DNA from: DASUNQ01 sp035536455
GTDB taxonomy: Bacteria > Acidobacteriota > Thermoanaerobaculia > Multivoradales > UBA5704
Assembly (NCBI GenBank): GCA_035536455.1
Contig: DATLOC010000041.1
Span: 124,001 to 188,000 of the forward strand
Reading direction: 5' to 3'
DNA: 64,000 nucleotides
Part shown: one piece after another, positions 1 through 8,674 of the stretch
Position numbering within the stretch: the stretch's first letter is position 1
Layout of the letters: each line of letters opens with the position of its first letter
The notes under the pieces: model-generated
Seen by the model: only the letters and a program-made list of their open reading frames with translations
The model's database searches: none
Told to the model about the DNA's origin: nothing
Made by a program: the position numbers and the translations under genes

Positions 1-380
1 ATCTCGCTCGGGGTCAGGGCGCCGATGACCAGGAAGAGGTCGGCGCGCCGCGCCTCCTCGGCCACCTCGCGGCTGACGTTGGGGGTGACCAGGAACTCCG
101 CCCCGGCGGCCACCGCCTCGCGGGCGCGGGCGGCGGTGGTGACCGTCCCCGCCCCGTACCAGGGGGGGCCGTCGCCGCCGCGGGCGGCGATCAGCTCGCG
201 GATCAGCCGGGGGGCGCCGGGGACGGTGAAAGTGATCTCGACCAGCTCCGCGCCGCCCGCCGCGAAGACCCGCGCCTGGCGCAGCGCCTCCTCGGGCAAG
301 GGGGTGCGCACCACCGCCACCACGGGCGCCCGCCGCACGCTCCTCCCCACGTCCGTCCGCGTGCCGAGAGTTGTCACCAT
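1..380 (-). CDS. eda: KDPG/KHG aldolase, 3' end outside window
   Basis: This is the N-terminal 126 residues of a class I aldolase of the KDPG/KHG type, which cleaves 2-keto-3-deoxy-6-phosphogluconate (or 4-hydroxy-2-oxoglutarate) to pyruvate plus an aldehyde in the cytosol. Visible family blocks are VVAVVRTPLPEEALRQARV near residues 19-37, a GAELVEITFTVPGA strand carrying the conserved Glu, GAGTV, and AGAEFLVTPN. The Schiff-base lysine normally lies further C-terminal, beyond the window edge. The ATG at 380 is the only good start; the next ATG upstream (400) meets a stop. The call is by family pattern and the downstream neighbours are unseen. Confidence 0.82.
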   Translation of the reverse strand, partial: MVTTLGTRTDVGRSVRRAPVVAVVRTPLPEEALRQARVFAAGGAELVEITFTVPGAPRLIRELIAARGGDGPPWYGAGTVTTAARAREAVAAGAEFLVTPNVSREVAEEARRADLFLVIGALTPSE

Positions 381-438
381 GCGGGCGGGGAGTCTATCAT
401 CGGCTTCCTTTCACCCCGGGAGGCGAGCGGCTCGCCCA

Positions 439-963
439 ATGGCCATTCCAGAGCAACCGATCGAGCGCGAGACGCTCGAGGAATTGCTGCCGCGGGTGCG
501 CCCGCGCCTCAAGCAGATCCTCGCCCGCTACCGCGTGCCGGCCCACGAGGCCGAGGACTTGATCCAGGAAGCCCTGATCGCCACCTTCCGCAAGTGGGAC
601 ACGATCGACGACCCCGAGGCCTGGCTGCTCATCACGCTGCGCAACCGCTGCGTCATCTACTGGCGGAAGCGCCGCGCCAGCCTCACCAACTCGGTGGACA
701 TGGCGATCCTGGAGCTGCTCTCCGAGCCGCAGCAGGCGCCGCAGGAGCGCGACGAGCTGCGCTGGGACCTCGCGCACCTGCTGCACGAGCTGTCGCCGCG
801 CTGCCGGCAGCTGCTGCGCCTGCGCTATCACCTGGGTTACGACCCGCAGGAAGTGGCCGCCGAGATGGGCTACCACCCCTCCAGCGTGCGCAAGGTGAGC
901 CGGCGGTGCTTGATGGCGCTGACGAGAGCGCTGCTGACGCGGGATACCCCGAAATCGAATTAA
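439..963 (+). CDS. ECF-like sigma-70 family RNA polymerase sigma factor
   Basis: This 174-residue protein looks like a group 4 sigma factor. Residues about 20-75 form region 2 (EAEDLIQEALIATFRKW, then an aromatic/basic WLLITLRNRCVIYWRKR segment). Residues about 110-165 form region 4, with the helix-turn-helix YDPQEVAAEMGYHPSSVRKV. The open frame runs upstream to position 25, but that part is antisense to the aldolase gene and has no family similarity, so I chose the ATG at 439; a GGGAGG lies about 15 nt before it. No anti-sigma gene is adjacent. It converges with trmJ across a hairpin. The regulon is unknown. Confidence 0.8.
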   Translation: MAIPEQPIERETLEELLPRVRPRLKQILARYRVPAHEAEDLIQEALIATFRKWDTIDDPEAWLLITLRNRCVIYWRKRRASLTNSVDMAILELLSEPQQAPQERDELRWDLAHLLHELSPRCRQLLRLRYHLGYDPQEVAAEMGYHPSSVRKVSRRCLMALTRALLTRDTPKSN

Positions 964-1022
964 GGCGCGAGGGCCTGCTGCCCCCCGCCCGAAAGGCGAT
1001 TGACTTCGATACCCCTCCCCGG

Positions 1023-1045
1023 CCCTCCCCGCTGCGCGGGGAGGG
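1023..1045. terminator. GC-rich hairpin between convergent genes
   Basis: A perfect 9-bp stem (ccctccccg / cggggaggg) with a 5-nt loop sits between the sigma-factor stop (963) and the trmJ stop (1059). There is no U-tract on either strand, so it may be a weak bidirectional terminator or simply a GC-rich intergenic repeat. Confidence 0.45.
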
Positions 1046-1058
1046 AGGCTCCCTAGGC

Positions 1059-1820
1059 TCAGCGACCTCGTAGTTCCAGCGCGTGCTGCAATCGGCGGCA
1101 GATGCCGCGCAGGATGCGCACCTCGCGCTCGCGCGGGGCGGCGCGGGCGGCGAGGGCGCGCAGGTCGCGCAGCACGCCGGCGAAGGTGTCGTCGCGGGCG
1201 AAACCGGCGGCGACCAGCACTTCCGTCAGCTGGCCGCAGAGCCCTTCGAGGTCGCCGGCCGCGGCGAGCGGCTCGTCCGCGGCCGCGACGCCCGCGGCTT
1301 GCGCCGCGCCGGCCTCCAGGCGCGCCAGGTAGAGCTCGTAGGCGAGGAGCAGCACCGCCTGCGCGAGGTTGAGCGTCGGCTGCTCCGGCGCGCAGGGGAC
1401 GTGGACGACCGCGCCGGCCAGCGCCAGCTCCTCGTTGGTGAGCCCGCCGACCTCCGGCCCGAAGACCAGCGCCGTCGGGGTGCCGGGCGGATCGCCGGCG
1501 AGGAGCGCCGGCAGCTCGCGCGGCAGGAGCAGCGGCAGCGCCAGCCGCCGGTCGCGCGTCGAGGTGGTGCCGACGACCCGGCGGAAGGGTGCCAAGGCGG
1601 ACTCGAGAGTGTTGTGGCGCTCCGCCCCTTCGAGCACGTGGCGGGCGCCGACGGCGAAAGCGCGCGCGGTCTCGCCGAGCGGCGCCGCCGGCTCGACGAG
1701 CAGCAGGCGCGCGAGCCCCATGTTGACCATGGCGCGCGCCGCGGCGCCGACGTTGCCCTCCTCGCGCGGCCGCACCAGCACCACCGCCGGCGCGCTCCAC
1801 TCGGTTCCCATGCGGCGCAC
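1059..1820 (-). CDS. trmJ: tRNA (cytidine/uridine-2'-O-)-methyltransferase TrmJ family (SpoU/TrmH)
   Basis: This 253-residue SPOUT-class enzyme is predicted to 2'-O-methylate a pyrimidine in the tRNA anticodon loop (position 32 in characterised TrmJ) using S-adenosylmethionine. Motif 1 is LVRPREEGNVGAAARAMVNM near residues 15-34. Motif 2 is LVFGPEVGGLTNEEL near 118-132, and motif 3 PTLNLAQAV forms part of the trefoil knot. The helical C-terminal extension, ending in a basic HALELRGR tail, fits TrmJ rather than minimal TrmL. A second Met at residue 4 is an alternative start. It is divergent from the small gene at 1870. Confidence 0.85.
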   Translation of the reverse strand: MRRMGTEWSAPAVVLVRPREEGNVGAAARAMVNMGLARLLLVEPAAPLGETARAFAVGARHVLEGAERHNTLESALAPFRRVVGTTSTRDRRLALPLLLPRELPALLAGDPPGTPTALVFGPEVGGLTNEELALAGAVVHVPCAPEQPTLNLAQAVLLLAYELYLARLEAGAAQAAGVAAADEPLAAAGDLEGLCGQLTEVLVAAGFARDDTFAGVLRDLRALAARAAPREREVRILRGICRRLQHALELRGR

Positions 1821-1828
1821 TCTATTTC

Positions 1829-1857
1829 TTGACAGGCGCTGGGGGCCGGGCTAGCGT
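1829..1857 (+). promoter_or_regulatory. sigma-70-type promoter for the gene at 1870
   Basis: A perfect -35 TTGACA (1829-1834) is followed by a 17-bp spacer and a -10 TAGCGT (1852-1857). The ATG at 1870 lies only 12 nt past the -10 box, so the transcript should have little or no leader. Confidence 0.65.
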
Positions 1858-1869
1858 CGCCGCCGCTCC

Positions 1870-2181
1870 ATGACCGAGACCGCGACGCGCGCCTACCTGA
1901 TCTTCACCGGCACCGGGCCGATCCTCGTCCTCTCCACCTACCCGCAGATCACCGACCCGCGGCTGGTGCAGAAGCTCCGCTACAAGGGGATCGACAAGTT
2001 CATCGCCTACGAGGTGGACCTCGGCGCGGTGCAGGACCGCTACCGGCACTCCTACGAGAACATCGCCAAAGACCTGGTGAACGGCGAGGAGGACCTCCGG
2101 GTCCTCGACTTCAACGGGCACCAGATCATGGCCAATTTTTCCCTGCAGGCCCTCGGCGAGCCGGTCAAGTTCGAAGGCTAG
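1870..2181 (+). CDS. conserved hypothetical protein, 103 aa
   Basis: This is a small acidic, soluble protein with no signal peptide or membrane segment. Recognisable stretches are LIFTGTGPILVLSTYP near the N-terminus, KLRYKGIDKFIAYEVDL in the middle and DLRVLDFNGHQIM near the C-terminus. They suggest an alpha/beta fold, and similar short proteins occur in other bacteria without an assigned role. It has a near-consensus promoter immediately upstream and no clear Shine-Dalgarno. Its stop lies 2 nt from the convergent lipoprotein stop. I do not know its function. Confidence 0.7.
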   Translation: MTETATRAYLIFTGTGPILVLSTYPQITDPRLVQKLRYKGIDKFIAYEVDLGAVQDRYRHSYENIAKDLVNGEEDLRVLDFNGHQIMANFSLQALGEPVKFEG

Positions 2182-2183
2182 GG

Positions 2184-2858
2184 TCACTCGCGCTTCACGA
2201 CGATGTTCGTGGCGTCGAAGCGACCGGTGTGGGGAAACCCCATCCACAGCCTGACGGCGCCGAACCGCCTCGCGATCGGGCGGAAGGGCGGCAGGATGGC
2301 GTGGTCCGCGGTCCCTGCCGCACCCGCGCCGGACAGCACGATGTGGGCGCTGGACGACTCGTTGATGTCGAGCGTGACCTGCACGATGAAGGGCTGGTCG
2401 CGGGGGAACTCGCCGAACTTCGTGGCCTCGAGGTCGTCGATGCGCACCGTGTTGTCCGGCAGGAGGTCGAGGTGCAGGAAGCCGGCGAAGTCGCCGATCG
2501 GCTGCCCGAACCGCTCGAACTGGATGGTCGCGACGCCGCTCCCCGTCGGCATGAAGACGGTGGTCGTGAACGTGTACTCGCCGTCGCCGCGGGAGGCGGA
2601 GAAGTTGCCCTGGAAGGCGGCGACGTTTGTGTCGGGGTTGGGGCGGCTGATCTCCACCCACCTGCCCGACGGCGTCACCGGCGGCGCCACGACGAGCACG
2701 CTGCCCTGGATGGCGGCGGTGCCCACCCCCTGAGCCGCCGTGGGCGGCTGACCGGCCGGCGCCTGATCGAAGTCCGACCGGAACAGCGTTTCGCCGCAGC
2801 TCGCGGTCAGCAGGAGAAGAGCTACCAGAGAAGCACACCGCGCAATCCGCTCGACCAT
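2184..2858 (-). CDS. predicted lipoprotein, unknown function
   Basis: This 224-residue protein has a lipoprotein signal peptide: a basic N-terminus, a hydrophobic SLVALLLLTASC core and a lipobox whose Cys is at about residue 21. The mature part is rich in beta-type sequence, with repeated GEYTFTTTVFMP and TVRIDDLEATKFG-like strands. That is compatible with a concanavalin-like or jelly-roll fold, but I cannot assign a family. A strong AAAGGAG sits just upstream of the ATG. It lies downstream of, and in the same orientation as, maf, 91 nt away and with a CCGGGCGCCCGG palindrome between them, so it is probably a separate transcription unit. Confidence 0.65.
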   Translation of the reverse strand: MVERIARCASLVALLLLTASCGETLFRSDFDQAPAGQPPTAAQGVGTAAIQGSVLVVAPPVTPSGRWVEISRPNPDTNVAAFQGNFSASRGDGEYTFTTTVFMPTGSGVATIQFERFGQPIGDFAGFLHLDLLPDNTVRIDDLEATKFGEFPRDQPFIVQVTLDINESSSAHIVLSGAGAAGTADHAILPPFRPIARRFGAVRLWMGFPHTGRFDATNIVVKRE

Positions 2859-2949
2859 GGGGACTCCTTTCCCGGGTGAAGCGCCAGCCGGGCGCCCGGG
2901 ATCTGAAGTCTTCGGCGGCGGAGCTCTGTGGTTCGTTACCGGGCGCGGC

Positions 2950-3537
2950 TCAGCGCAGGAAGTCCCTCGCGTCGTAGCCGAGCTCGGCCAGCAACCGCCG
3001 CACCGCCGGTAGTGGCAATCCCACGACGTTGGTGTAGTTCCCTAAGACCTCCTCGACGAAGAGCGCCCCGAGTCCCTGCACCGCGTAGGCGCCGGCCTTG
3101 TCGAGCGGCTCGCCGGTGGCGACGTACCACGCGACCTCTTCTGCGGTGAGCGCCGCCATGCGGACGCGCGAGGTCTCGAGCGCCGCCGCCTGCCGGTCCC
3201 TGCCGGGCTCGCAGAGCGCCACGCCGGTGAGCACCGTGTGCTCGCGGCCGGCGATGGCGGCGAGCATCCGCGCCGCGTCCTCGGGGTCGCGCGGTTTTCC
3301 AAGCAGAACCCCGTCGAGCACCACGACGGTGTCGGCCCCGAGCACCAGCTCGCCGGGGTGGGCGACCGCCGCCGCCTTCGCCGCCGCCAGCCGCAGCACC
3401 GTCGCCGCCGGCTCCTCGCCCGCAAGCGGCGTCTCGTCGAGGTCCACGGGCCGGAGCGCGAAACGGAGTCCGAGCCCGGCCAGCAGCTCACGCCGGCGCG
3501 GCGAGCCGGAGGCGAGGATCAGGTCGGGGAGGCTCAA
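2950..3537 (-). CDS. maf: Maf family nucleotide pyrophosphatase
   Basis: This 195-residue Maf/YceF/YhdE-type enzyme hydrolyses non-canonical or methylated nucleoside triphosphates (dTTP/UTP-type or m7GTP-type) to monophosphates. The N-terminal LILASGSPRRRELLAGLGL motif is canonical. LVLGADTVVVLDG carries the catalytic Asp, followed by LGKPRDPEDAARML and AYAVQGLGALFVEEVLGNYT. The length is typical. Its ATG follows the stop of the upstream GWxTD/VWFA gene by 3 nt, so it is probably the last gene of that operon. Confidence 0.88.
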   Translation of the reverse strand: MSLPDLILASGSPRRRELLAGLGLRFALRPVDLDETPLAGEEPAATVLRLAAAKAAAVAHPGELVLGADTVVVLDGVLLGKPRDPEDAARMLAAIAGREHTVLTGVALCEPGRDRQAAALETSRVRMAALTAEEVAWYVATGEPLDKAGAYAVQGLGALFVEEVLGNYTNVVGLPLPAVRRLLAELGYDARDFLR

Positions 3538-3540
3538 GCT

Positions 3541-6102
3541 CTACGGGTAATAACCCTTCAGGGTCTTGGCCTCGAGCCCCGGCTTCTTCACCTCCACCTC
3601 CACCGTCCGGTACTTCTCCCCCTTCCCCTCGCTCGCCGACTGGTAGGCCAGGAGGTACTGGGTCCGCAGCTCGGTCTCGACCTGCTCGTAGACGCGCTTC
3701 AGGTCCGAGCCGCGGTCGATGAAGAAGTGCCGGCCGCCGGTCTCCGCCCCCAGCCGCTCGAGCTTGAGGCGCGCGTCGGCGTCCTTGGTGCCGATGCCGA
3801 TCCCCACCGGGTAGATCGCCACGCCGCTCCGCCGCGCGTACTCCAGGGCGTCGGCGAAGCCGTAGCGGCTGCCTTCGTCGACGCCGTCGGTCAGGATGAT
3901 GAGGGCGCGCTTCCCCTTGAGCCCGCCGAAGTAGTGGAGGGTGAAGATGAGGCTGTCGTAGAAGGAGGTGTTGCCCTCGGCGGCGAGGCCGGCGAGGCCG
4001 GCCGAGAGGACCTGCGCGTCGTTGGTGAAGCGGACGGCGAGGCTCGGCTCGTCGTTGAAGGTCACCACCGCCGCCCGGTCCTTGGGCTGGATCACGGTCT
4101 GGAAGAAGGTGAGCGCGCCCTTGATCGCGCCGTCCAGCTCCTCGCTCATCGACGACGAGTTGTCGAGCATGACGCCGGCGTAGATCGGCAGGTCGGTCAC
4201 CTTCTCGAAGCGGTAGATCGACTGCGGCGCGCCGTCCTCGCGCACCGCGAAGTCCTCGCGCCCGAGGCCCTCCACCGGCCGCCCGCGCTTGTCGACGACG
4301 GTCGTGTAGAGCTCGACCATCTGCACCTGGATCGCCGTGCCGTACTCCGGCGCGTTGATCAGCACCAGGTCCTCGGTCGAGTTGCCGTCGGCGAGGTAGG
4401 CCACCGCCCGCACGAAGCTCATGGCCTTCGCCGCCGGCAGCACCATCGGCTGCGCGAACGGCGGCTGGTAGAGGGTCGCCAGCCGGTCCTCGTTCAAGAA
4501 GAACTCGACGCGGTCGAGCTTCTCCCCCTCCGGCACCTCGACCTCGGCCTGAGCGCGCAGGCTGGCGCTGTAGGTCTTCCCCGGCTCGGGCTCGACCAGG
4601 CGGAGCGAGAAGCGGTGCGGGCCGGCGTTGAGCTGCAGCTCGTCGCTCGCCAGCTCCTCGCCGGCCGGCCCGAGGGCGACGGCGGCGAGGCGGCGGAGGC
4701 GCGGGTCGGGGCCGAGGTCCAGCTCGACGCTGTAGGGCGGGCGGCTCTTCGAGAGGACGGGCCGGCCGTCGAGGTCCCAGCGCACCCGCTCGATGCCCTC
4801 GCCGGCGACGATCGCCTCGACCCGCGCCCGCCCGGTCAGGAGCCCCGGCGGCGGCGGCAGGATGCGGATCGTGCGCTCCTTCTCGTCGTCGGCGGCGGGC
4901 GTTCGCGACAAGGCGGCGTTGGCCTCGACGAGCAGCGGATGGGCGTTGGGCTGCGCCGGCAGCGGCACGCCGGGGGCGGCGTTCGGGGCGGGCTCGCCTG
5001 CCGTGGCCGCGGCCGCGACGACGTCCGGCACCTCCAGGTCCATCTCCTGGCGGAAGAAGCGGCGCGAGGTCGTCTCCTCGACCCGCAGCACCAGCCGGTA
5101 GGCGCCGGGGCGGAGGGAGCGCTCGAAGATCAGCGGGATGGCGTCGCCCGCGGCGGCCGCCTCGGGCAGCGTGAACTTGACCCGGAAGCGATCGAACAGC
5201 TCCCCCTTGCGCACCACCTCGCCGTCGAGGAGGAAGCTGTAGATCCCGACCTCCCCCAGCTTCTCGGGCCGCGCCTCGCCGCGCGGCACGGTCACCACCC
5301 CCTGGACGATCGTGCGGCTCTGCCGCTTGGCCGGGAAGGCCAGCTCGAGGCGGGCGGGGAGCGGGCTGGCGTCGGCCGGCAGGTCGGTCGAGCGGGAGAG
5401 GAAGGTCTGCACCCACTCGCCGCCCGGGTCGGGGAGGAGCCGGGCCTCCAGCTCCCGCCAGTCCACCGCCCGCATCAGGCTCCCGGCCACCTCCTCGCCG
5501 CGCGCGCACTGCTCGACGATCGCCTCGAGGATCTCCCGGTCGCCCGCCTGCGCCAGGCGGAAGTCGGCGGCGACCAGCGGGCGGAGCCCGTCGCCGGGCA
5601 CCCAGGCCCCGAGCTTGCCGCCGGCGCCGTAGCCGCGGACGAAGACCAGGGTGAAGTTCCCGGCCACCCGCTCGGCGCCGGTGTAGCGCCAGACCTCGAG
5701 CGGCAGGAGCACGTCCGAGCACCGCACGTCGAAGCGCTCGGCCGGCTCGCCCAGGAAGAGGAGGACGCGCGCCCGCCCGTCATCGAGCCCGCCGAAGCGG
5801 TCGCGCGCCGCCTGCGCCCGCTCGGTCCACCCGTCCGCCAGCTCGTTGCGCGCCGTCTCGGGGTACGGGTCGCGCACCTGCCAGAACTGGCGGATGAAGG
5901 CATCGCGCTGGTAGTCCTGGGAAAGCCCGAGGAACGCCTCGCGCTCGGCGGCGTCGAGGAGCGGCGCCACCTCGGCGAGCCACTGCTGGTAGCGGGGCGG
6001 GAGGTCGGGGGGCGGTGCGGAGCTCGCGGGCTCGGCGGCGGCGGCGCCGGTGGAGCAGAGGATCAGGGCGAGGAGGAGGGTCCGGGCCTGCGCGAGCGAC
6101 AT
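3541..6102 (-). CDS. secreted GWxTD / VWFA-related domain protein (paralog 1)
   Basis: This 853-residue protein has a Sec signal peptide (residues 1-23). Residues about 55-200 show the GWxTD-type pattern, including QRDAFIRQFWQVRDPYPET. A middle part of Ig-like or beta-rich segments follows. The C-terminal von Willebrand A-like domain has a metal-binding DNSSSM motif near residue 647 and matches the VWFA-related domain seen mainly in Acidobacteriota. I infer an extracytoplasmic scaffold or adhesion role; the family has no settled biochemistry. It lies 4 nt downstream of its paralog and 3 nt upstream of maf. The C-terminal KTLKGYYP matches KTMRGYYP of the paralog. Confidence 0.8.
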   Translation of the reverse strand: MSLAQARTLLLALILCSTGAAAAEPASSAPPPDLPPRYQQWLAEVAPLLDAAEREAFLGLSQDYQRDAFIRQFWQVRDPYPETARNELADGWTERAQAARDRFGGLDDGRARVLLFLGEPAERFDVRCSDVLLPLEVWRYTGAERVAGNFTLVFVRGYGAGGKLGAWVPGDGLRPLVAADFRLAQAGDREILEAIVEQCARGEEVAGSLMRAVDWRELEARLLPDPGGEWVQTFLSRSTDLPADASPLPARLELAFPAKRQSRTIVQGVVTVPRGEARPEKLGEVGIYSFLLDGEVVRKGELFDRFRVKFTLPEAAAAGDAIPLIFERSLRPGAYRLVLRVEETTSRRFFRQEMDLEVPDVVAAAATAGEPAPNAAPGVPLPAQPNAHPLLVEANAALSRTPAADDEKERTIRILPPPPGLLTGRARVEAIVAGEGIERVRWDLDGRPVLSKSRPPYSVELDLGPDPRLRRLAAVALGPAGEELASDELQLNAGPHRFSLRLVEPEPGKTYSASLRAQAEVEVPEGEKLDRVEFFLNEDRLATLYQPPFAQPMVLPAAKAMSFVRAVAYLADGNSTEDLVLINAPEYGTAIQVQMVELYTTVVDKRGRPVEGLGREDFAVREDGAPQSIYRFEKVTDLPIYAGVMLDNSSSMSEELDGAIKGALTFFQTVIQPKDRAAVVTFNDEPSLAVRFTNDAQVLSAGLAGLAAEGNTSFYDSLIFTLHYFGGLKGKRALIILTDGVDEGSRYGFADALEYARRSGVAIYPVGIGIGTKDADARLKLERLGAETGGRHFFIDRGSDLKRVYEQVETELRTQYLLAYQSASEGKGEKYRTVEVEVKKPGLEAKTLKGYYP

Positions 6103-6106
6103 CCGG

Positions 6107-8632
6107 CTAGGGATAGTACCCCCGCATCGTCTTGGCTTCGAGCCCGCGGGCGAGCTTGACCTCGACGGTGCGGAACCCCTCGCCGGTGGTGTTGGTCGAC
6201 TGGTAGGCCACCAGGTACTGCGAGCGCAGCTCGCGCTGGATGGTGGCGTAGATGCCGTCGAGCTCGGCGGCGCTCTGCAGGAAGAAGGCGCGGCCGCCGG
6301 TCTCCTCGGAGAGGCGCACGAGCTTCTTGCGGTCCACGTCCGCGCCCAGGCCGATGGCGTAGACCGTCACCCCCGCCCGCCGCGCGTACTCCAGGGCGTC
6401 GTCGAAGGCGAAGCGGCTCGACTCGTCCTTGCCGTCGGAGAGCACGATCGCCGCCTTCTGCCCGCGCACGCCGTTGAAGTAGTAGAGGGCGAAGATCAGG
6501 CTGTCGTAAAGCGAGGTGCCGCGCTCGGCCTTGAGCCCGGCGAGCGCCGCCGCCAGCGTCTTCTGCTCGTTGGTGAACTTGGCCGCCAGCGCCGGGCGGT
6601 CGTTGAAGGTGACGAGCGCCGCCCGGTCCTTGGGCCGCACCGTCTTCTCGAAGAAGCGCAGCGCCGCGCCCTGGGCGCTCTGGATCTCCGGCTCCATCGA
6701 GGCCGAGACGTCGAGCAGCACGGCGGCGTGGATCGGCCGGTCGGCGACGGTCTCGAAGCGCGCCACCTCCTGCTTGACGCCGTCCTCGACGACGGTGAAG
6801 TCCTTCTGCGTCAGCCCCTCGACCGGCCGCCCCTGGCGGTCGACGACCGTGGTGTAGAGCTCGACGAACTCAATGTCCAGCTCGTCGAGGTAGTCCGGGG
6901 CGTTGACAAAGACCGTGTCCTCGGTGGTGGCGCCGTCGGCGAGGTAGGCGACGGCGCGGACGTAGGCCAGGGGGTTGCCCTCGGGCAGCAGGATCGGCTG
7001 CGCGAAGGGGGGCTGGTAGAGGGTCGCGACCAGCGTCTCGTCGAGGTAGAACTCGACACGCTCGACCGCCTTGCCCTCCGGCACCTGCACCTCGGCGGCG
7101 GCGCGCAGGCTCTGCGCATAGTTGCGCCCGCCGCGGGGCTCGACCAGCTCGACGGCGAAGCGGTGGTCGCCGGCGTTGAGGGTCATCGCGTCGCGCGCCA
7201 CCTCCTGGCCGCCGCCGTCGAAGGCCACGGCGGCGAGCTCGTGGGTGCGCGGGAGGGACCCCAGGTCGAGCTCGACGCTGTAGGGGGGCTTCCGCTTGGT
7301 CAGCACCGGCTTGCCGTCGAGCTCGAAAGTGACCTTCTCAATGCCGGGGCCGGTGGTCAGGGTCTCGAAGCGCAGCATGCCGGTGTGGAGGTCGCCGGGC
7401 GGCTCGACGAGCTGGATCGTCCGCTCGCCGGTGGTGATCGCGGCGTTGGCCTCGGCGAGGAGGCGGGCGCTCTCGGCGTCGGCGGGGGGCGGCGGCGGCA
7501 GGTCCTTGGCCATCTGCGGCACGGCGAGCGGCCGCTCCTCGCGGAAGAAGCGCTTGCCGTTGAGGTCCTCGAGCTTGAGGGTCATCGTGTAGTCGCCGGG
7601 GCGGAGGGTGCGCTCGAAGATCATCGGCAGCTCGTCGCCCGCCACCTCGTCGGCCGGGAAGTCGAACTTGTAGCGGAAGCTCTCGAAGAGCTTCCCCTCC
7701 TGGAGCACCTCGCCGGTCAGCACGAAGTTGTAGGAGCGGTGCTCGCCGAGCTGCACGGCGGCGGCCTCTGCGACCGGCACGGTGACGACGCCCTGGACGA
7801 CGGTGCGCGCCTGGTGGCGGCCGGGGTAGTCGACCGCCAGCTTGGCGGGGAAGGTCGGCGTCCCCTGCGCCAGGTCGGTCGAGTAGGACTTGAAGGTCGC
7901 CACCCACTCGCCCTTCGGCGGGTCGGGCGGCCGCTCGATCTTCTGCAGGATCGTGGCGTAGCCGAACATGCCCTGCTGGTAGACCCAGCCGATGCCGGCG
8001 GCGAGCTTGTCGCCGTCGATGCAGCCGTCGGCGATCTTCCGGATATTCGGCTCTTCGCCGTGCTGGAAGAGCGCGTCGAGCCCCTCCGACGGCTCCCAGA
8101 GCCGAAACTTTCCCGCCCCCCAGTGCTTGTAGAAGACGAGGAAGAACTCGAACTGGGCGATCTCGCTGCGGCGGTAGTACCAGACCTCCAGCGGCTGCAG
8201 CAGCGCCGTGCAGCGCGAGACGATGCGGTCGGCCGGCGGGCCGTTGGTCAGGAACAGCTCGGCGCGGCGGTCGTCGAGGACCTCGAAGATCGAGCGCGCC
8301 TCGTTCATGCGCTCCTCGAAGCGGTCCCTGAGCTCGTTGCGGGCGGTCTCGGGGAAGGGGTCGCGCGCCGCCCAGAACTCCTGGATGAAGGCGTCGCGCT
8401 GGTAGTCCTTCTCGAGGGCGATAAAGGCGGCGCGCTCCTCGTCCGAGATGATCACCGCCACCTGCTCGAGCCAGGCGCGGTACTTCTCGGGCAGCTTCTT
8501 GATCGCCTCTTCCTGCGCCTTGACTTCCTTGCGGGAGGGCTTCTTCTCCGCCGCGGCGGCGGGGGGCGGGGCGGAAAGCAGGGCGGCGCCCAGGGAGAGG
8601 GCGCAGACGAGGGCGATCGGGAGGCGTCTCAT
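6107..8632 (-). CDS. secreted GWxTD / VWFA-related domain protein (paralog 2)
   Basis: This 841-residue paralog of the next gene has the same order of parts: signal peptide (residues 1-28, ending in an AAA-rich site), a charged KKPSRKEVKAQEEAIKK linker, a GWxTD-type region with QRDAFIQEFWAARDPFPET, beta-rich middle domains, and a VWA-like domain with MIDAS DVSASM near residue 642. Colinear identity along the whole length indicates tandem duplication. It is the first gene of the probable three-gene operon ending in maf, and it is divergent from the cysteine desulfurase across 42 nt. Confidence 0.8.
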   Translation of the reverse strand: MRRLPIALVCALSLGAALLSAPPPAAAAEKKPSRKEVKAQEEAIKKLPEKYRAWLEQVAVIISDEERAAFIALEKDYQRDAFIQEFWAARDPFPETARNELRDRFEERMNEARSIFEVLDDRRAELFLTNGPPADRIVSRCTALLQPLEVWYYRRSEIAQFEFFLVFYKHWGAGKFRLWEPSEGLDALFQHGEEPNIRKIADGCIDGDKLAAGIGWVYQQGMFGYATILQKIERPPDPPKGEWVATFKSYSTDLAQGTPTFPAKLAVDYPGRHQARTVVQGVVTVPVAEAAAVQLGEHRSYNFVLTGEVLQEGKLFESFRYKFDFPADEVAGDELPMIFERTLRPGDYTMTLKLEDLNGKRFFREERPLAVPQMAKDLPPPPPADAESARLLAEANAAITTGERTIQLVEPPGDLHTGMLRFETLTTGPGIEKVTFELDGKPVLTKRKPPYSVELDLGSLPRTHELAAVAFDGGGQEVARDAMTLNAGDHRFAVELVEPRGGRNYAQSLRAAAEVQVPEGKAVERVEFYLDETLVATLYQPPFAQPILLPEGNPLAYVRAVAYLADGATTEDTVFVNAPDYLDELDIEFVELYTTVVDRQGRPVEGLTQKDFTVVEDGVKQEVARFETVADRPIHAAVLLDVSASMEPEIQSAQGAALRFFEKTVRPKDRAALVTFNDRPALAAKFTNEQKTLAAALAGLKAERGTSLYDSLIFALYYFNGVRGQKAAIVLSDGKDESSRFAFDDALEYARRAGVTVYAIGLGADVDRKKLVRLSEETGGRAFFLQSAAELDGIYATIQRELRSQYLVAYQSTNTTGEGFRTVEVKLARGLEAKTMRGYYP

Positions 8633-8658
8633 CGGCCGGCCGGTGCGGAAGCGCGCGC

Positions 8659-8664
8659 TAGACT
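8659..8664 (+). promoter_or_regulatory. -10-like TAGACT before cysteine desulfurase
   Basis: The hexamer TAGACT ends 10 nt before the ATG at 8675 in a gap only 42 nt long. No convincing -35 or Shine-Dalgarno is present. It fits a short-leader or leaderless promoter, like other genes in this window. Confidence 0.4.
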
Positions 8665-8674
8665 ATCCCGCGCC

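Noticed and set aside
3238..6159. Plus-strand open frame of 973 codons antisense to maf and the GWxTD gene
   Set aside because: The translation is Arg/Gly/Glu-rich low-complexity sequence with no family motifs, the usual shadow of high-GC codon bias opposite a real gene.
6050..8674. Long plus-strand extension upstream of the cysteine desulfurase
   Set aside because: It is antisense to the second GWxTD/VWFA gene and has no similarity. The desulfurase family N-terminus begins at ATG 8675.
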